64,000 nucleotides of DNA from Gymnorhina tibicen (lineage: Eukaryota; Chordata; Aves; Passeriformes; Artamidae): positions 644,480-708,479 of the forward strand of contig VXAZ01004634.1 of the NCBI GenBank assembly GCA_013399875.1, given 5' to 3'. Below the pieces are notes generated by a model. It was given only the letters and a program-made list of their open reading frames with translations. It did not search any database and was not told the origin of the DNA. This document shows, in pieces, positions 35,083 through 48,765 of the stretch (positions are counted from its first letter, which is position 1; every line of letters begins with the position of its first letter). The position numbers and the translations under genes are program-made.

Positions 35083-38000
35083 AGATCAAAAAGAGGACTG
35101 AATACAGTACATTTCTTTTTCAGAACAGCAAATTATTCACTAGCTTCAATGTGCTGTTGCAAAGGTACAGAAGATACACATGTATTATAAGTGCATCTGT
35201 GTTTATAGAGTGCAGTGTATAAAAGTTATTGCTTCAGACACCACCCAGATATGCAGTGGTGACATTTCCCTCTCCCAGGCGTAAATACAGCTCTCATGTG
35301 AATGAGAGGAAGGCAGAACTGCCTGGTCACAGGCCATACAGTAAATGTGCCACTTTGAAGCTCACCTAAGCCTCCTTTTTCTCTATATCTGTATCTCTGC
35401 TTTCTGCTCAAATGGGTGGTTAACAGACTGTGAACCCTGGGAGTGAAGACTTACTGTAAAAAAAAAATAGTGAAGATTCAGTACTAGCATGCATTAGATA
35501 GCAGTGACTGATTTAGGAGTCTGAGCTCTGACTCCACCTCTTCCACATCCTCTGTGCTAGGAAACTGGTGTTCCTTCACAACTGGAGCTACTACCTTTGG
35601 CAGAGCAGCAGCAACTTGAGTGGACATGAAATACTCAATCCCTCTTTCTGGTCATCTTTCGCCAGGACAGAAACCTGTTGGGAAGATAATGTGGCAAAGT
35701 CTACCCTGCTTCTCTTCCTGGTCTGTAGAGAACCTTGACATATTCATGTCAACTGGGCAACCCTTCTGAAGGTCTGATCTGAAATCTGAAATTTGTATTT
35801 GATCTTTGATAATTATTTAATCTGATTTCTGACAATAGTGGTCATACACAATATTAATCAAGATGGGGGGAGGGAGGGGCTTAAACTGTCAAAAAAACCC
35901 CTTATATTTGAAATGCCTCAAAATTGTTTCAGCATTTTTAGCAAGTCCATTTTACCCTGTTCATCCCTTGAATCAAAGCTGCTTTCCAGGAATTCTCTGC
36001 TTTACTAGCAATGACATCCCACATACTTTAATCATCTTCCAAGGTCAAAACTGAAGCAGAACAAAGCTTCAACAAGCATTAATTAAATATTATTAATTTA
36101 TTTAAATTAGATGTATATCTGCTAAATGAAATAGAAAAAACATTTCTCATTTTGCTTTAGCAGGAGGAGGAATAAGACAATATGGGATTTAAGAGTATTC
36201 ATTTGATAGAATGAAATATATGCTAATTTCTCTGAGCTTTTGTGCATTTTTCATTGCTCTGCTGGACTTTAATAGGGATTTTCTTTCCTTGCCTCTTGTA
36301 CTGGATGGTGATATGCAGTGTATAACCTCATTGAGTAAGCCAGTGATTCATGATGATTAAGATTTATCTTACAATTGCATTAGATCAGGCACAAATTTTA
36401 GCTTCTTGTATATTTCCTTCCTTTTGAATGGCTCTTCACTTCTTCGACAGCTCTGCTATGCTTCCACAAACACTGGTCTCCAGTTTCATGCAGATTAACC
36501 ACAATGAAGGAGCCTCCCTGACAGGTGCTGGCCCTCTACCCTATTCAGAAAGAAATTTTCTCTTTCTGTTATAACACCCATAGAGAGGGGTCTAAGCCAC
36601 AATCATGAGTCCAACCACTCCCTAGTTTGGGGTGATCTTGGATACAAACCAAGATTTGCAGCTGGGACCCATCTGTAGTTATAACACAATATCAAATAAG
36701 TCTGCAGTGGTGTAAATTGGCACAGATTCGTGGACTTCAAAGGAAGCGTGCCAGCTTGCAGGAGCAGAGAGTATGGATAATCCTGCCTCTGTGAAGAAAG
36801 CAATAAAAGGGTCTGGGGAAATCAAAGTAGATAGAATAATTATGAAAAATCCAGATCAAACTGAAAAACAAAATGCCTTGAAAGTTAGAAATGTAGTGTT
36901 ATGCAGAGGTACATACAGGTTTGGGATACATTTACAAGAATACTTGGCCTTGTCTTCTATTGTTTGTGTTGCATTTTAGGGCCTCAAGAAGCAAAGAACC
37001 CATCATTTCTCATACTGAATTTCTCACAAAATTATTGCTTTGACCATTATCTTTCTTTGAGTAAGAAAAAAATGGTCCGAAGCTTTGAGAATCCATCAAT
37101 AGTATTCCCTCTCCAGATAATAATTTGGTCACTCTTTCATTCTCAGATCCGGAGTGCATGTCACTCACTGTGACCCACTCCTGCCATAGGGCACTACAAC
37201 ACTCAGTAAGTCTCATCCTTTAAGCAGTTTTGAACATATTAACTAAACTCCTAAAAAATTCTTATAAAGAAGATGGATTGTAATAGACACATTTTTGTAG
37301 TCACCAAACCTGAACAAGGTGAAATAACTTGAATGAATATAGAGCAACAAAAGGATTCCCATCAGGTATGGAACTCAGATGTTTTGTCTCTTATCTCTTC
37401 TGACATCATTGAACTATTATTTTCTTGTTGAAGTTGGAGATGTTTAATTATTTGATCTTAACATCCTACATTTAGATTTGGAACATTAAAAAAATATTTA
37501 CAAGGATTTTATGATTCTTTTATAACAGAACTCAGTCTAAAGAGACTGTGTATAATTTTCACACATGGTATTTTGCCATGTTATTTATCATGTGTTGTTT
37601 GAAAGAAGTAGGCATGCCATGACTGTCTCACTCATCTCTTAGGACATGCTTGGATAAAAGTGCTTTATTTCTGTGGGAGCCCCTTAATAAAATTCATTAA
37701 TACAAATTAAGTTACTTTGATATAAACAAGCCACTGTATTTTTAACAGTCTTCTTAAAGTTCTGTAAAACATTTTAATTGTCCCTTAAATATTTTCTCCT
37801 ATTTTGTAAATTTTAATTTCAATAAAAAATAAGGAAAAAATAAGAAAATGTGAAAACCAAAGAGTCTTTTGGAATCCCATTAAACCAGCAAGCAAGGGAC
37901 ATAGGGTGCAAATATAAGAAGTAGCTGTATTAAGTCTAACAGATTCTTTTTTTCTAAAGTGTTTTTTTAGAGCTTTGTTGAATATGAGCTCTCTTATTTC

Positions 38001-40289
38001 CTCAGTTAAATGCTGCTCACTTGGTTCTTCCCATGACTTTTGCCTTGTAAGTTCCACCGAGCTGCCATCCTCCTCCCTGGACCATTGCATGTGCTCTGCT
38101 GCACAGCAATGCAAGAGGGATGCCTTGGAAAACACTCATGCCTGCTGCTCCACAGCATCAGCACTGGTTATATCCCAAAGCACAGCTTCCACACACTCAC
38201 GTCCTTCAGGATGATACCAGCCACCATATGAATACAGCAGCATTTTGGAAATAAAACTGTGTAAACAGCAAAGTGATCTGTGCTCAGGTGCCTGCACGCT
38301 CATGGCTGAGAGAAGGAGCTGTCTAGAGAATTATCTAAAGTTAGTCTTGGATTAAAGGTTTCACCCAATCACTGCACAGTGATATTGGAAGAAAATTGCT
38401 GCTGGGAGATCAAAACTGAGTTGTGTGCTGGGCAGCATCAGTGAAAGCAGGCAAAATAATCATTTCATACAAGTAAATGATAACCTTTTCCTTGTCATAG
38501 AACTGCTAGTTGATCTAATTAGGTAGAGACAATGAAAATGCAAAGCTGGCACCACAGATCTATGACAATATACATTATAGCCTGTGTGTCATCTCTTCTG
38601 CCTTTATAAAGGCTTGATCTGAACTATTAAAGCCTTAGGAAGGACTGGTTTGGGCAAAGATTAAGAAGACATATTGATGCTTTTGAAATGTCAGTTTGCT
38701 GAGAATAAAATAAATAAATTTTTTAAAAAATACATTCTTTTTCTATATATGATTTTTTTAAAAATGCTCTGTTGAGCTATTGAACTGTGTCCCAAACATT
38801 CCTTGATATATGGAGATTACTTAATCTGTTCATTCCTCTTAAGTTTATCCATCTGGCAGCATAGATAACCTCTGTGCACCTGCTCAAAACTTAGCTTTTC
38901 ATGTTACCCTTTTCATTCTACTTTCCTGGGTAGGTGTCTGAGCAGTGTGCAATGCATGCATGGGCATGAAAAAAGAGCTCCAGGCAGCAGTCCTGTGACA
39001 CCAAGTCTACCCTCAACAAGTAAGAATAATAATCATTGCTTCATTTTTGGCTTAAACCAAACTGCACAGGGCACAGCCCATGGAGGCAAGGATGGGTAGG
39101 GAAAGGTGAACTGGATTCCTTCACTTGTTGTGTACCATCTAGCAAGGGCTGGATACACACCCACACTCACATACACAAAAAAAAGACTAGAGAGATCAAT
39201 AACCCATAGCTGTAACAGTTTTAGGAGCCAAATCTGTTTAGAAATACAAGATTTTTAGATTTCCAATGAGACTTAGATATCTGCTTATTCCTTTATCTGC
39301 CATTAGAAGTAAAGGCCCTTAGACATTCTCATATAATCCTGCCAACAACTATGTGAGCAAAGTACAGACACCAGCCTAGAGTCTATTCTGAAAGAATTTC
39401 ACTCTGCTCTATTGAGGCTGGTCCAGTGGGAGCATCCCCATGTCTGTTGTCATCTAGGTGAATTTATCTTAAGGATTCTTTGTAGCTGGGACTTGTTGCA
39501 GTGATAAGCATGTAAGAAGCTGTTAAGTGAAATGGGTGGTTTGTAAGAACATGCCCCTGCAGAAAATAGGACTGCCCAATTGAAGGAAATGGGTAATTCT
39601 GGAAGACTACTGGATTCACTGAGAGCACAATCACAAAACAATTCCAATACTTTCAGTAAATTATCTAGTTAAAGCAGAAGTGGTGCCATATGAGTGTTGT
39701 ATTAAGGAAGAGGAAAAAGTGATGTGGCTACAGGACTTGTTAGCCACCCAGCTGATAGGCAGGGTTTAAGAAATCAAGCACTGAGAAAGAAAGGAAAAAA
39801 TTTAAATTCTCTATAGTCATGTAGAGATAGGTGATAGATGATTGCTAGGTAAATAGCTGCATACATTTAGAATGAAATATCTGTTAATTTTGTGTGTGTA
39901 GTCTGCCTTTGAAAAGACAGCTTTCTCCTTAGAAAGCTATGGGTCACAGCTACTTCTTGATCTCAGTTAACCATGTGACACTGTAATTGACCGTGTGATA
40001 CTATGAGAAATTTTTAGTTAAACTGGAGAAAATAGGGATCACAACAGGACAAGGGCATAAAAGAGGACTAGCCAACTTTTAATGCTGACATAAGAACTAA
40101 GCATTGAGTGCAAAGTATTTTACATCAGGGAGGTTCCTATTCCTCTTCCTAGGCGTGGATTCTTGGTGCTGATTTTGTGTCCATTTTTTAATGCCCTTAG
40201 TAAAAAATAGTTGGTGTGATACAGCATTGGGAGGGAATATGACTCTAAAGGATGGCTGGGATGGAACACACAGGAAGAACCACATGACG

Positions 40290-40650
40290 TTGTAGGCTGG
40301 AGTAATTGAAATTCAATACTGCAAAATGCAAGGTCATGCACTTACGGACTAACAACAAAAGCCTCTGCAACAGGCTAAGAGCTCATTTGTTAGAAATGAC
40401 TGAGGAAGACAAAAACCTGGGCATATTAACAAGTCACAGGATAACTATTAACTCTCAAAGTAATGCACTTGCAAAAAACCAGTGTTGACAGGAGCAGTAT
40501 TTCTAGTGTGGATAAGGAAAACCCAGTGCCATTGAACAAATGGAGATATGGTCAGCTCCAAGCTGGGAATGTTGTATAGAGGCCTGATCAACTCTAGGAG
40601 ATAAACTATAACCAAAACTCAGGCACAAAGAGGCTGTGGTAGGGGCACAG
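40290..40650 (+). mobile_element. Ancient CR1-type LINE fragment with reverse-transcriptase C-terminal code
   Basis: The plus frame 40306-40488 reads as the conserved segment after the reverse-transcriptase core of CR1-type elements: NTAKCKVMHLRTNNK, then a gap, then EEDKNLGILTSHRITI and NSQSNALAKN. This corresponds to the family pattern N-x-x-KCKV-hydrophobic-HL ... EKDLGVLVD ... QC-x-x-A-x-KKAN. The following DNA (GGAGCAGTATTTCTAGTGTG near 40492, then GATAAGGAAAACCCAGTGCC near 40512) continues the match in a shifted frame after a stop at 40486-40488. Divergence is much higher than in the 13070 and 48766 copies, so this is an older subfamily. Neither end of the element is present. The 3' limit near 40650 is estimated. 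Confidence 0.88.
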
Positions 40651-41964
40651 CCCCTGTGGTAGAGAGCTCATGGCTATGTGCAGTGGGAAGCAGCAGGCAG
40701 GTTCATGCAGTAGGAAACCAGCTCCAGCTCAAAGGCAGTGCCAGTACAAAAAAAACAGTGACACACATAGCTTCAGGTTAAAATTCAAATATACTTAAAA
40801 TCAGTAGAGCAGTGAAGTGGTCAAGCAATTTCTGTCAGTAGCAGGATCTGCTGAGATGGAAATTGACAAAATAATGAAAAAACTTATGCAATATGTATAT
40901 ATAAGGTCATTTGTAATATGAGGAACCAGGACCTGATAGCCCAGCAAGCCTATTCTAGCCTTCAGCTCAGAAGGATTTCTTTTTCTGCCCTCATGAGACC
41001 TGCAGTAGCTGCTTCCCTTCCTGTGCTCCCCAGACAGGGCTCACTGAGAAGCAGTGTTGGTGTAACATGATGCAGACCTCCATGGCTCCGTGCCCAGAGC
41101 TCTCCCAGGACAAACCCGCAAGTCCTCTCTGGAAGCTGCAGCCAGGAGGCTCAGTGCCACAGACTCCCAGTGTGACAGGGAGGGAAGGCTCCTAATGCAG
41201 GAGGAATCCTCTGCACATGGGATGCAGATGGAGACACTTCCCCCACAGCTGGAAAAAAATGTTCTCTTCTGCAAAGTGCTTGCAAAGCACTTTGTGTGAA
41301 TCAGACATCTCTTCTGACTACTTTGCATATATACACAGTTTGCAAGTAATTTATAGCATCAAAACAATTATAATTGTATTTTAATAGGATTTTGGTCTCT
41401 GATCAAATTATTTTCAGAGCAACACTTTAGTGCTGCTTTCAGTTTCCATTCCTTCTTCTTATTTACCACTATATATATTTTATTTTTGTTCCCTTTACCA
41501 CAAGCAGCTCATTTGAAAAGTTGTTAGTATATAAGATTGGATATGTTGCTGAAGATATTTATTTTTTCGCAAAGTAATATGTAGTCATTGGGTGTGAGTA
41601 TGCAGACCTAATTCACTTGAATAAGTAATGAGTTTTCATGGGATTAAATGTATAAGGAAGTACTGTTCAGAGTAGGATACTTAAAGTCATGATGTAAAGA
41701 TTGACAAACATCAGCAAAATAAAAGTGATTTCTCTGATACAGTTAGATGCTAGACATTGTGAAACATAAATGTACTGCCAAGGAGTTCAGTGTGAGGTTT
41801 GGTTTATATGTCTCGAAAGGCAGTTTGTTAGGAAGTGACTGGGGGGGGGTTAGTGAAAGGATATGAAATGTTTTAGCTGTAAGTCACTGGTTCAAATCCT
41901 CTCCAAGGCAGAAGTGAATAAGGACCTAAAGCACTGGAATTGATGGAGTTGGTGCTATGGCTGG

Positions 41965-42015
41965 TCTTAAAGTTATGTATGTGCTTAACAGCTTTGCTGG
42001 ACGGAGGCTGCAAAG
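41965..42015. repeat. Possible fragment of the CTTAA-type dispersed repeat
   Basis: GTCTTAAAGTTATGTATGTG followed by CTTAACAGCTTTGCTGGACG matches one arm of the palindromic repeat type noted at 7985-8110 (CTTAAAGTTAAGCA...TTTGCTGGATC). Confidence 0.45.
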
Positions 42016-43045
42016 TCAATGTTATTTGTTGGCCCATGTGAAATAAGCTGATGTCCCTGATTCAATCCCACTAAGTCAGCACCAAAGGATTAAACAGCGA
42101 TGAAGAGCTTTTGCACATCTGGTGCTTCTCCCACTGGAGCATGGCTGAGTGACAGGCAGGAGAAAGCCATACCTGCCTTGGGTAGAGAGGATTTTAGTCT
42201 CTAGTGCTGTAAATCTGGCACCTGTCACAAGCACTAAAGCTCACATTACATAGGACAAACCTGGGGCTTTGTTTTTTCTAAAATGTTTTCACAGCTACAT
42301 CTGATCAATATAGTCTTCTCTTTGTTGTAGGAAGAAGTAGTAATTAACTTTCTGTCTAACACAAGCACCCTCCCAAGCTGGCATAGAATTCTGAAGAAGA
42401 AAAACTGTTTTGCCTAAACTAATCAGTGTCTTTTGCCAGACTCTTACAATTATTGAGAGTACAAAAAAAAAAATCAATGCTGCATATCTTCATTTTATTA
42501 CAAGGAAATGTTAAGGCAGTCAGAGAAAGTCCAGAGAGACCCTGGTCAAGCATTCATCAAGGTAACACTTTCGGGATTACATAGGTGGAAGTAGGTACTC
42601 ATTGTAGGATTAAACAGCAATGTCACAGTTTCGTGATTTGCCTCTGGAGAAGGAAAGGAGATCAAGAGCTTTTATCGTGTTCAGGTGCAAGCCACAGGAA
42701 ATTAGGTTTGCTTTATAGACCATGATTTCCTGACTACACAAGCATAACAATAATTAGAAATCTTGCAGAGGAGATTATATACTGCAAATGTAGTTGTTTA
42801 CCTCTACATTCCTGTTGTGAGATGAGTTTTCCAATACCATTAGTTATACTGTATATTTTCCTTAGCTGAAACAGGAAGAAAAAAGCCTAAATATTGAGAC
42901 TTCTAAAGCTGTATGGCTCATGAAGTCACATAGATGTCATAGGTCAATAAAGGAAATTAATTACCATAGAGGAGGTGGCAAAATCAGACTACAATTTAAT
43001 GAAAATTCAGAAAACAGTGTCATTTTATGGATATGACATTGGTAC

Positions 43046-43060
43046 CTATCTATCTATCTG
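43046..43060 (+). repeat. Short (CTAT)n run
   Basis: Three to four CTAT units. Confidence 0.8.
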
Positions 43061-43599
43061 TATATGTCACTTGTACCTATATTCCATTTTCTGTAGCTTT
43101 TTGATTGAAAAGTTCATGTAGATCAGAGCCACTATAACATCTCAAACTCATGCTGTCCTTGCAAGACAAATCCAAAAAATTTGAAAAAATAATGCTACCC
43201 AGCATAAAGATGAAGATAAATATGTGAAATTATACTTGGCTTATAAAAAGACTGGGCATATAATCAGTCTAAGGTGATATTATCTGACTTTGAAACATCT
43301 GAAAAGCTTTTTAGTGACAACCAGAAATATTATTTAGAGGTGAAGAGATAAAACTCGAGATAGTGCTAATCATTCACAGATAGCTGAAAGATAGGAATAC
43401 CAAAGCCCCTTTCCTTTTTAAGTAGCAGGTACCAAATTTTATTGATGACCATAACGCTTATTTGTTTTACCTACCACACATGGATGTTATCAGATTTTCA
43501 ACCACCATGTGACATTGTGTTTAGAAAACATACAAACTTAAAATCTCCTTACTGCAACCTATCATGTCCAACACACTTAAGACAGCCTGTCAGCTTCCC

Positions 43600-44080
43600 A
43601 AGTGCTGCATTGCAAGCTTGTTTTAGTTCAGCTGAGCCATTATATTGTTTTAGAAATACAATGTGTATATTATTTAGACACATGCCAACAGCAATAAGAC
43701 ACTTAAGCATAATTGACAGCTGCCTTATCATGCAATGAATGGCAAGGTGTATGTCAGAGACAGACAGTCTTCAACAAACAGAAGCCATTGTACAGAGTAA
43801 TGATAAGATTTCTGCAGAATAAATGGTACAGTTGTATTAAAATTCTATCTGATTAGATTAATCAGTGAGTTTGAATTGAGAAGGTAAATTCTAATAGCTT
43901 CTCTTTCTTTGATTAATATACTGTTAGTTATTTATCAGTCTTTGATATTTCATAATACAGATCTCATTGCTCACTATATTTTTCTTGGTTTTAATATTAA
44001 TTATGAGCTAGTCATGATGTATGTAAGACGGGATTAATTTCATTTTCTTTAATGATCTAATATCTAGATATCCGCTCATG
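43600..44080. promoter_or_regulatory. Homeodomain/E-box-rich block, candidate conserved enhancer
   Basis: The block combines a CAGCTG E-box near 43719, a TTATCA GATA-type site close behind it, a perfect palindrome CTGATTA-GAT-TAATCAG at 43849-43865 and several ATTAAT/TAATTA sites (about 43913, 43995 and 44033). The palindrome offers two inverted TAATC sites, the form preferred by Otx/Pitx-type homeodomains. Conservation is not testable here, so this is a candidate only. Confidence 0.3.
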
Positions 44081-47000
44081 TCACCTCAGAGTTCATTATC
44101 ACTCTCTGGAGGACAATTCAGACTCTCCACTTTAGGTACCATTTTCTCACATGAAACAACCTGAATGGTGCACTTTGATAGACCCCTAACTTTTAAATGG
44201 CTAAAGTGAGATGAATGCTATCCATAGGGACAACCCTTTCATCCTTTGAAGGTGAAGATGAGATGACCTCTAGAAAAAGAACTCATTTAAACTCAGGTGT
44301 ATAGAATAAGGATAAAATAAATACTGGTACCTTCCAAACGACTGAGAGTTTCAGTACCATCCTCACTGGAGACAGGAGGTCACCCTGAACCTTCATATGA
44401 AAGGCCATCACACACTGCCATCTCTCCTGCTAACAACATCAGATGTGAAGAGAACTGTGACTGTTGTATCCATTGCATTATCTTGGAATCACATTTTTGA
44501 TCCCTTTTTGGCAACAACAGATGGCAGTGAATATGGAATTTGGACTTCATGGTGGAATTAGCAGTGGTAAGTACTGAGACCTCCCTGAGCCTAAATGCTT
44601 TCATGTGCAGTCCATCTGTAGACACAGATACATTACTGATATTTAAAACTACCCAGAAAGTGTGCTGAACACTGCATTACTGGAAAACAATGAGAGAAAA
44701 ACATAAGCTTTTACAGTAGGAGTTAGTAGATGACATAAAGTTTTGTGCTGGACTTGATTTAGACTTCAGTTGTGAGGGGTGGTGGGTATGGTGAAGAGTG
44801 AAAATGATGCCTCATGAAGTCATAATTGAGATATATAAATAAATATATCCTGTGTATTGGAATTACATTTTTTGTTTTATTCTGATAGCTCCCAATGCAG
44901 TTTAGTATGCTTCTCAAGTCACAAAGTTTTTTTCACATTGGTCAATACTGCAAGGTAAGAGGCTCAGAATGACTCTGGTGTATGTACCTATTCCCTCTGC
45001 TGGAAGGAGATTTCTTTCAGTGACAAATTAAAAGAATTTATCTTATTTTTTTCTAAGAATACTAAAATGATCTATGGCAATATTGTTGTAGTGCAGATGG
45101 TAATCTTCAGGTGATTGACAGTAAGCAGCAGCCAGGTCAACTTTTTAACAGTTGCAAGCAGATCCACAATGGTGCTTTCTCTATGACTTGGATTTCCAGA
45201 GGAGATTTTCAGCTGTCATGTGAACAAGTCCTGGAAATATTGCACGTTCAGGACTTGTTTTCCTGAGAAGCCTTGAGTGGAAGAATTAAAAGTCATACAA
45301 ACAGGACCCTCTCATTGTGGCTCTGCACTGTGGAACATTCAGCACCTAGAAAAAGCTATCTCGCTCTTATGTCTAGAGAAATCATTCCTACTTAAGAAGA
45401 AAGTCATATATCAGATTAATTTTAGTGCAAATCTGAAAATTGGTATCTAAAATTTGTCTCTCTCATTCAATCGTGTCAGAGTTTTGTACTAGCAGTTCTG
45501 TGGTCCAGGAAAAAAAAAGCAAGCACAAATATTGTCACTGACTTAGTTAACCCAAGGTCTGAAGCATAATTATTGTGTTACATGTGGTTTATTGGAATAT
45601 TTTTAAATTATTTTAATGAATTTTTATTCAGGTACAGTATGTCAAATTCTGAATAGATTAATTCACAGCTAAGACAGAAGGACAGAATGATCAAAAGGAA
45701 GGAAGGATTATCCTGTTGTCATCACTATTAGTGGGTTTGTTCACCAGAAAAAATTTGGTATCTTACAGTTGTTTTATGTGGAAAGAGAAATAAATTATGA
45801 AGAAAATAACAGTTTAAAAAGCTGTACATAATGCTGTTTCTTCAAGCATGACAAATCTGAACACAAATTTCACAGTCATCACATCACATTCACAGTCATC
45901 ATGACTTTTAGCCAGCTTTCTACTTAAAAAACTTTATCCTACATCCTATCACTGCAATCATGGCCTTACAGCCACGGACCAGTTACCCTTCCAGCTGTGG
46001 CAACTCTCTTCCCTTCCTCTGTCTGGGCACTTCTCCTTGCTTTTCAAAATCCAAACATATCTATTCAGGTAAGGATGATCCCTGAGTCACACTGCATTTG
46101 TCTCCAGATTGAACAGAGTTTTGTTTTTATATCTTGTTGTTTGAGAGCTCTATGACTTCAGCTTCCTTCTCATTTAACAGAGGTTAATGACTTTTTAAAG
46201 TTATCTAAATGAAAGGTAGTGGTTAAGCCTAATAGTTCCACTGAATTTTAATCCAAGCTATAAGAATGTTTTAAGACTTTCTGAAAGTAAGTTTAAAGTT
46301 TTACAGGGCTATTAAATGTTAACCTGGCCTTTGACAGCAATAGTGTGGTTTCATCAGCTCACACTATGAAGAATTAAGGAAGCTGGAGTGCAGAATGAAC
46401 TTCCCATTCTCACTCACATCCACCATTTAGGTTTTAAATACTGCCTTCATATTACTGTGAGATCACTGGAAACCACAGGGAATCCTACTAGCAATCCTGC
46501 TGACCTCCATCACCCCTGCTTTAAAAAAAATTGGTAGCAAATATTTCTCTGTCTTTCTGATAAGCTTGACAGGTTCATTACCCCTCTTTAGTTTGCTAGA
46601 GCTCAGAATAAAAGTAGTCATATAAAATTCTTAAGCAGACATTCAATTTCATTCATACTATTTGATAGTACTATGTTAACACACATTGCATTGCACAAAT
46701 ATGCTAGCAGTTTTTCAACTTGAACAGTTGAAATTAAAGCAAAGGTGTGTATCTGGACATGTTTTATGTCAGTAGAGAATGCCCTCCTAGAATAGTTCTT
46801 TCTCAAATCCAGCTTTTAATAGAAGTAGTTGTAGAGCTCCCGTCATCTAGTAGGCTGACAAGTCTGGTGTTATGTTTCATCCTGTCATGCTTACTTATAA
46901 TCCCTGTGCCAAAATAAACCATTCCTTTCAGTCATGGTATTTCCGGTTTGCAAATAATTGTGATATTACCATACCCATCTTAAGGCTCATTTGCTCAATA

Positions 47001-48765
47001 TAAAAACATGTAGAATTCTTTTCCTCTTTCCTTGTGAAGCAACTTTTCTAGTGTCTTTTCCCTCTACATTATATTTTTCTGAATTATTTACAATTAATCA
47101 GTATTATTCCAATTTTACATTTACCCAGGGTTTTACACAGTTTTCATTAATGCAGTGATAATTGTTTATATGAGGGAAATGTGTACAGTACAAACCATCA
47201 TGGAAAAGAACTAAATTTTATTCTAGTTAAATAATTTATCCCAGAATAGATAGATAAGGCCTGTTTCTTGAGTATGATACAAGAAAAATGTTTATGTCTG
47301 CCCAAGTCAGTGATTCCCAAACTCTAGGTCACAGCTGTGAGCAATTAAGGTTGGGTTCAGGAGCCCCACAGATATGTGACAGGCAGTGGGGAGGGTGATG
47401 GGTCAAAGAAAAAAAAAGTAGTTTTAGGAATCATTGATCTAACCTATGCCTACCGTGCCTTCCAGAACTCAAATGAGCACTGCCATGAACAGGGAGTGCT
47501 TCTGATGGTTCTCTGTTCCCCATCAAACCTCAGCCCGGATTCAGACAGCTCAGAGTCTGGTCCAGCTCATTCCTGGTATCTGTATCACTTGGAGAACAGA
47601 AAGAGCATGAGGAGGACATCAATCTTCTTCCACTTCTCAAATGCCTTCATCCATTCCTTTCTAACCCTTTTCCTCAGACATTTCCTTCCACTAAAGAACA
47701 GGGTACTGATTATTCAGGAACAACCGACTTGGTGTCTGGTCTGTCCAATTCAGAGAAGGGACAACAGGATAAATATATGTGTGACACATGGGAAGGACAT
47801 CAAGTCTCAGTGTGCCTCATCCTAGTTGTTTCTAGGTACACACACAAAAAATCTGCAGGGCATTTATATCACTTTTCCTGATATCCCTTGGGAAGCAGGC
47901 TCCGTTAGGTATGTTAATTTTTTGCCTGTATAATGGTTCTTCAAGTCCTGCCTGAGCAAGTGGTAACATGCATTCTCTTTTATTTTTCTATCCTTACGAA
48001 TCACGTGAGCCATGAAACCTACCAAAACTTGAGTTGTTTTAGTTTTCTTTGACAATTAACAGGGATTAATAGGAAGGTTTCTTTGCCTTTGGAGAAACTT
48101 AGCTCCTGTCCCTGCATAGAGCTATTACAGCCTTACACAAGTTCATATAGCCATGATTTCTCTACAGAGACCACACAAAAGTCAAGCACACAAACTCCTT
48201 ATCTTCATCCTTCTCCTCTACCAGACTCTCTCTCCAAATGTCCTGATTTCTGACTGTACAGTAATGTTGTTTTAGAACCACTAAACTTCTGTTTAGTTTT
48301 TCTAGCCATGCTTTAAAAAAGACTAGTACATTTTAAGTGAAATCAGGAGCACTTGGAAAAGGCTGGAGAAGAATCAAAAACTATAAAACTCTCTTCTCCC
48401 TTTCTTCAGTCCTTGTCCACAGCTTTGCTACAGTCCTGGCCCATGTCTTTGTTCTTCTCATGCTGACTCTTGCAGCCTTGCTTTGTTGTTATACATGCAT
48501 TTCATCTTGTCTTTAAATAAATGTTATTATTCTTCTGATTTTTTTTTAAATAATGTAATAGTTTACCTCCCAGTCATCTTATATGTCAGGGTCATTCTTC
48601 TTTTCACTACTTTTAAATTTATATGCAAATCTCCCTCATATACATCCTTCTGTTTAGTTCTAGCTATGCTTAAGAAGGAAAGAAAAGACTGGCACATTTT
48701 AAGTTGAATTAAGAGCACCTGGAAAAGTCTGGATGAGAGGAATCAAATAATCTAATCAAATAATA

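Larger units (their letters stand above)
29301..40289. other. Unique noncoding stretch, no gene seen
   Basis: About 11 kb of A+T-rich sequence. It contains a small G+C-richer patch at 30296-30560 (one open plus frame of 84 codons, no motif recognised), a 24-base tandem duplication at 30769, simple repeats at 31731 and 35052, and an octamer-type ATGCAAAT site at 34737-34744 within a balanced, enhancer-like block (about 34600-34900). Another block near 36070-36400 is dense in ATTA/TAAT. No coding frame carries family motifs. Confidence 0.6.
40651..48765. other. Unique noncoding stretch, no gene seen
   Basis: A+T-rich DNA with a G9 run at 41841-41849, a possible piece of the CTTAA-type repeat near 41965-42015, a short (CTAT)n at 43046-43060 and an enhancer-like block near 43600-44080. 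CACAGTCATCACAT is duplicated near 45871-45900. The open frame at 47376-47825 (149 codons, plus) starts with a low-complexity GSGEGDGSKKKK stretch and then has no recognisable domain; I do not call it a gene. Confidence 0.6.

Noticed and set aside
47309..47400. CAGTGATTCCCAAACTCT resembling the terminus of a hAT-type DNA transposon
   Set aside because: Only one end is seen; no inverted partner or 8-base target duplication could be found.
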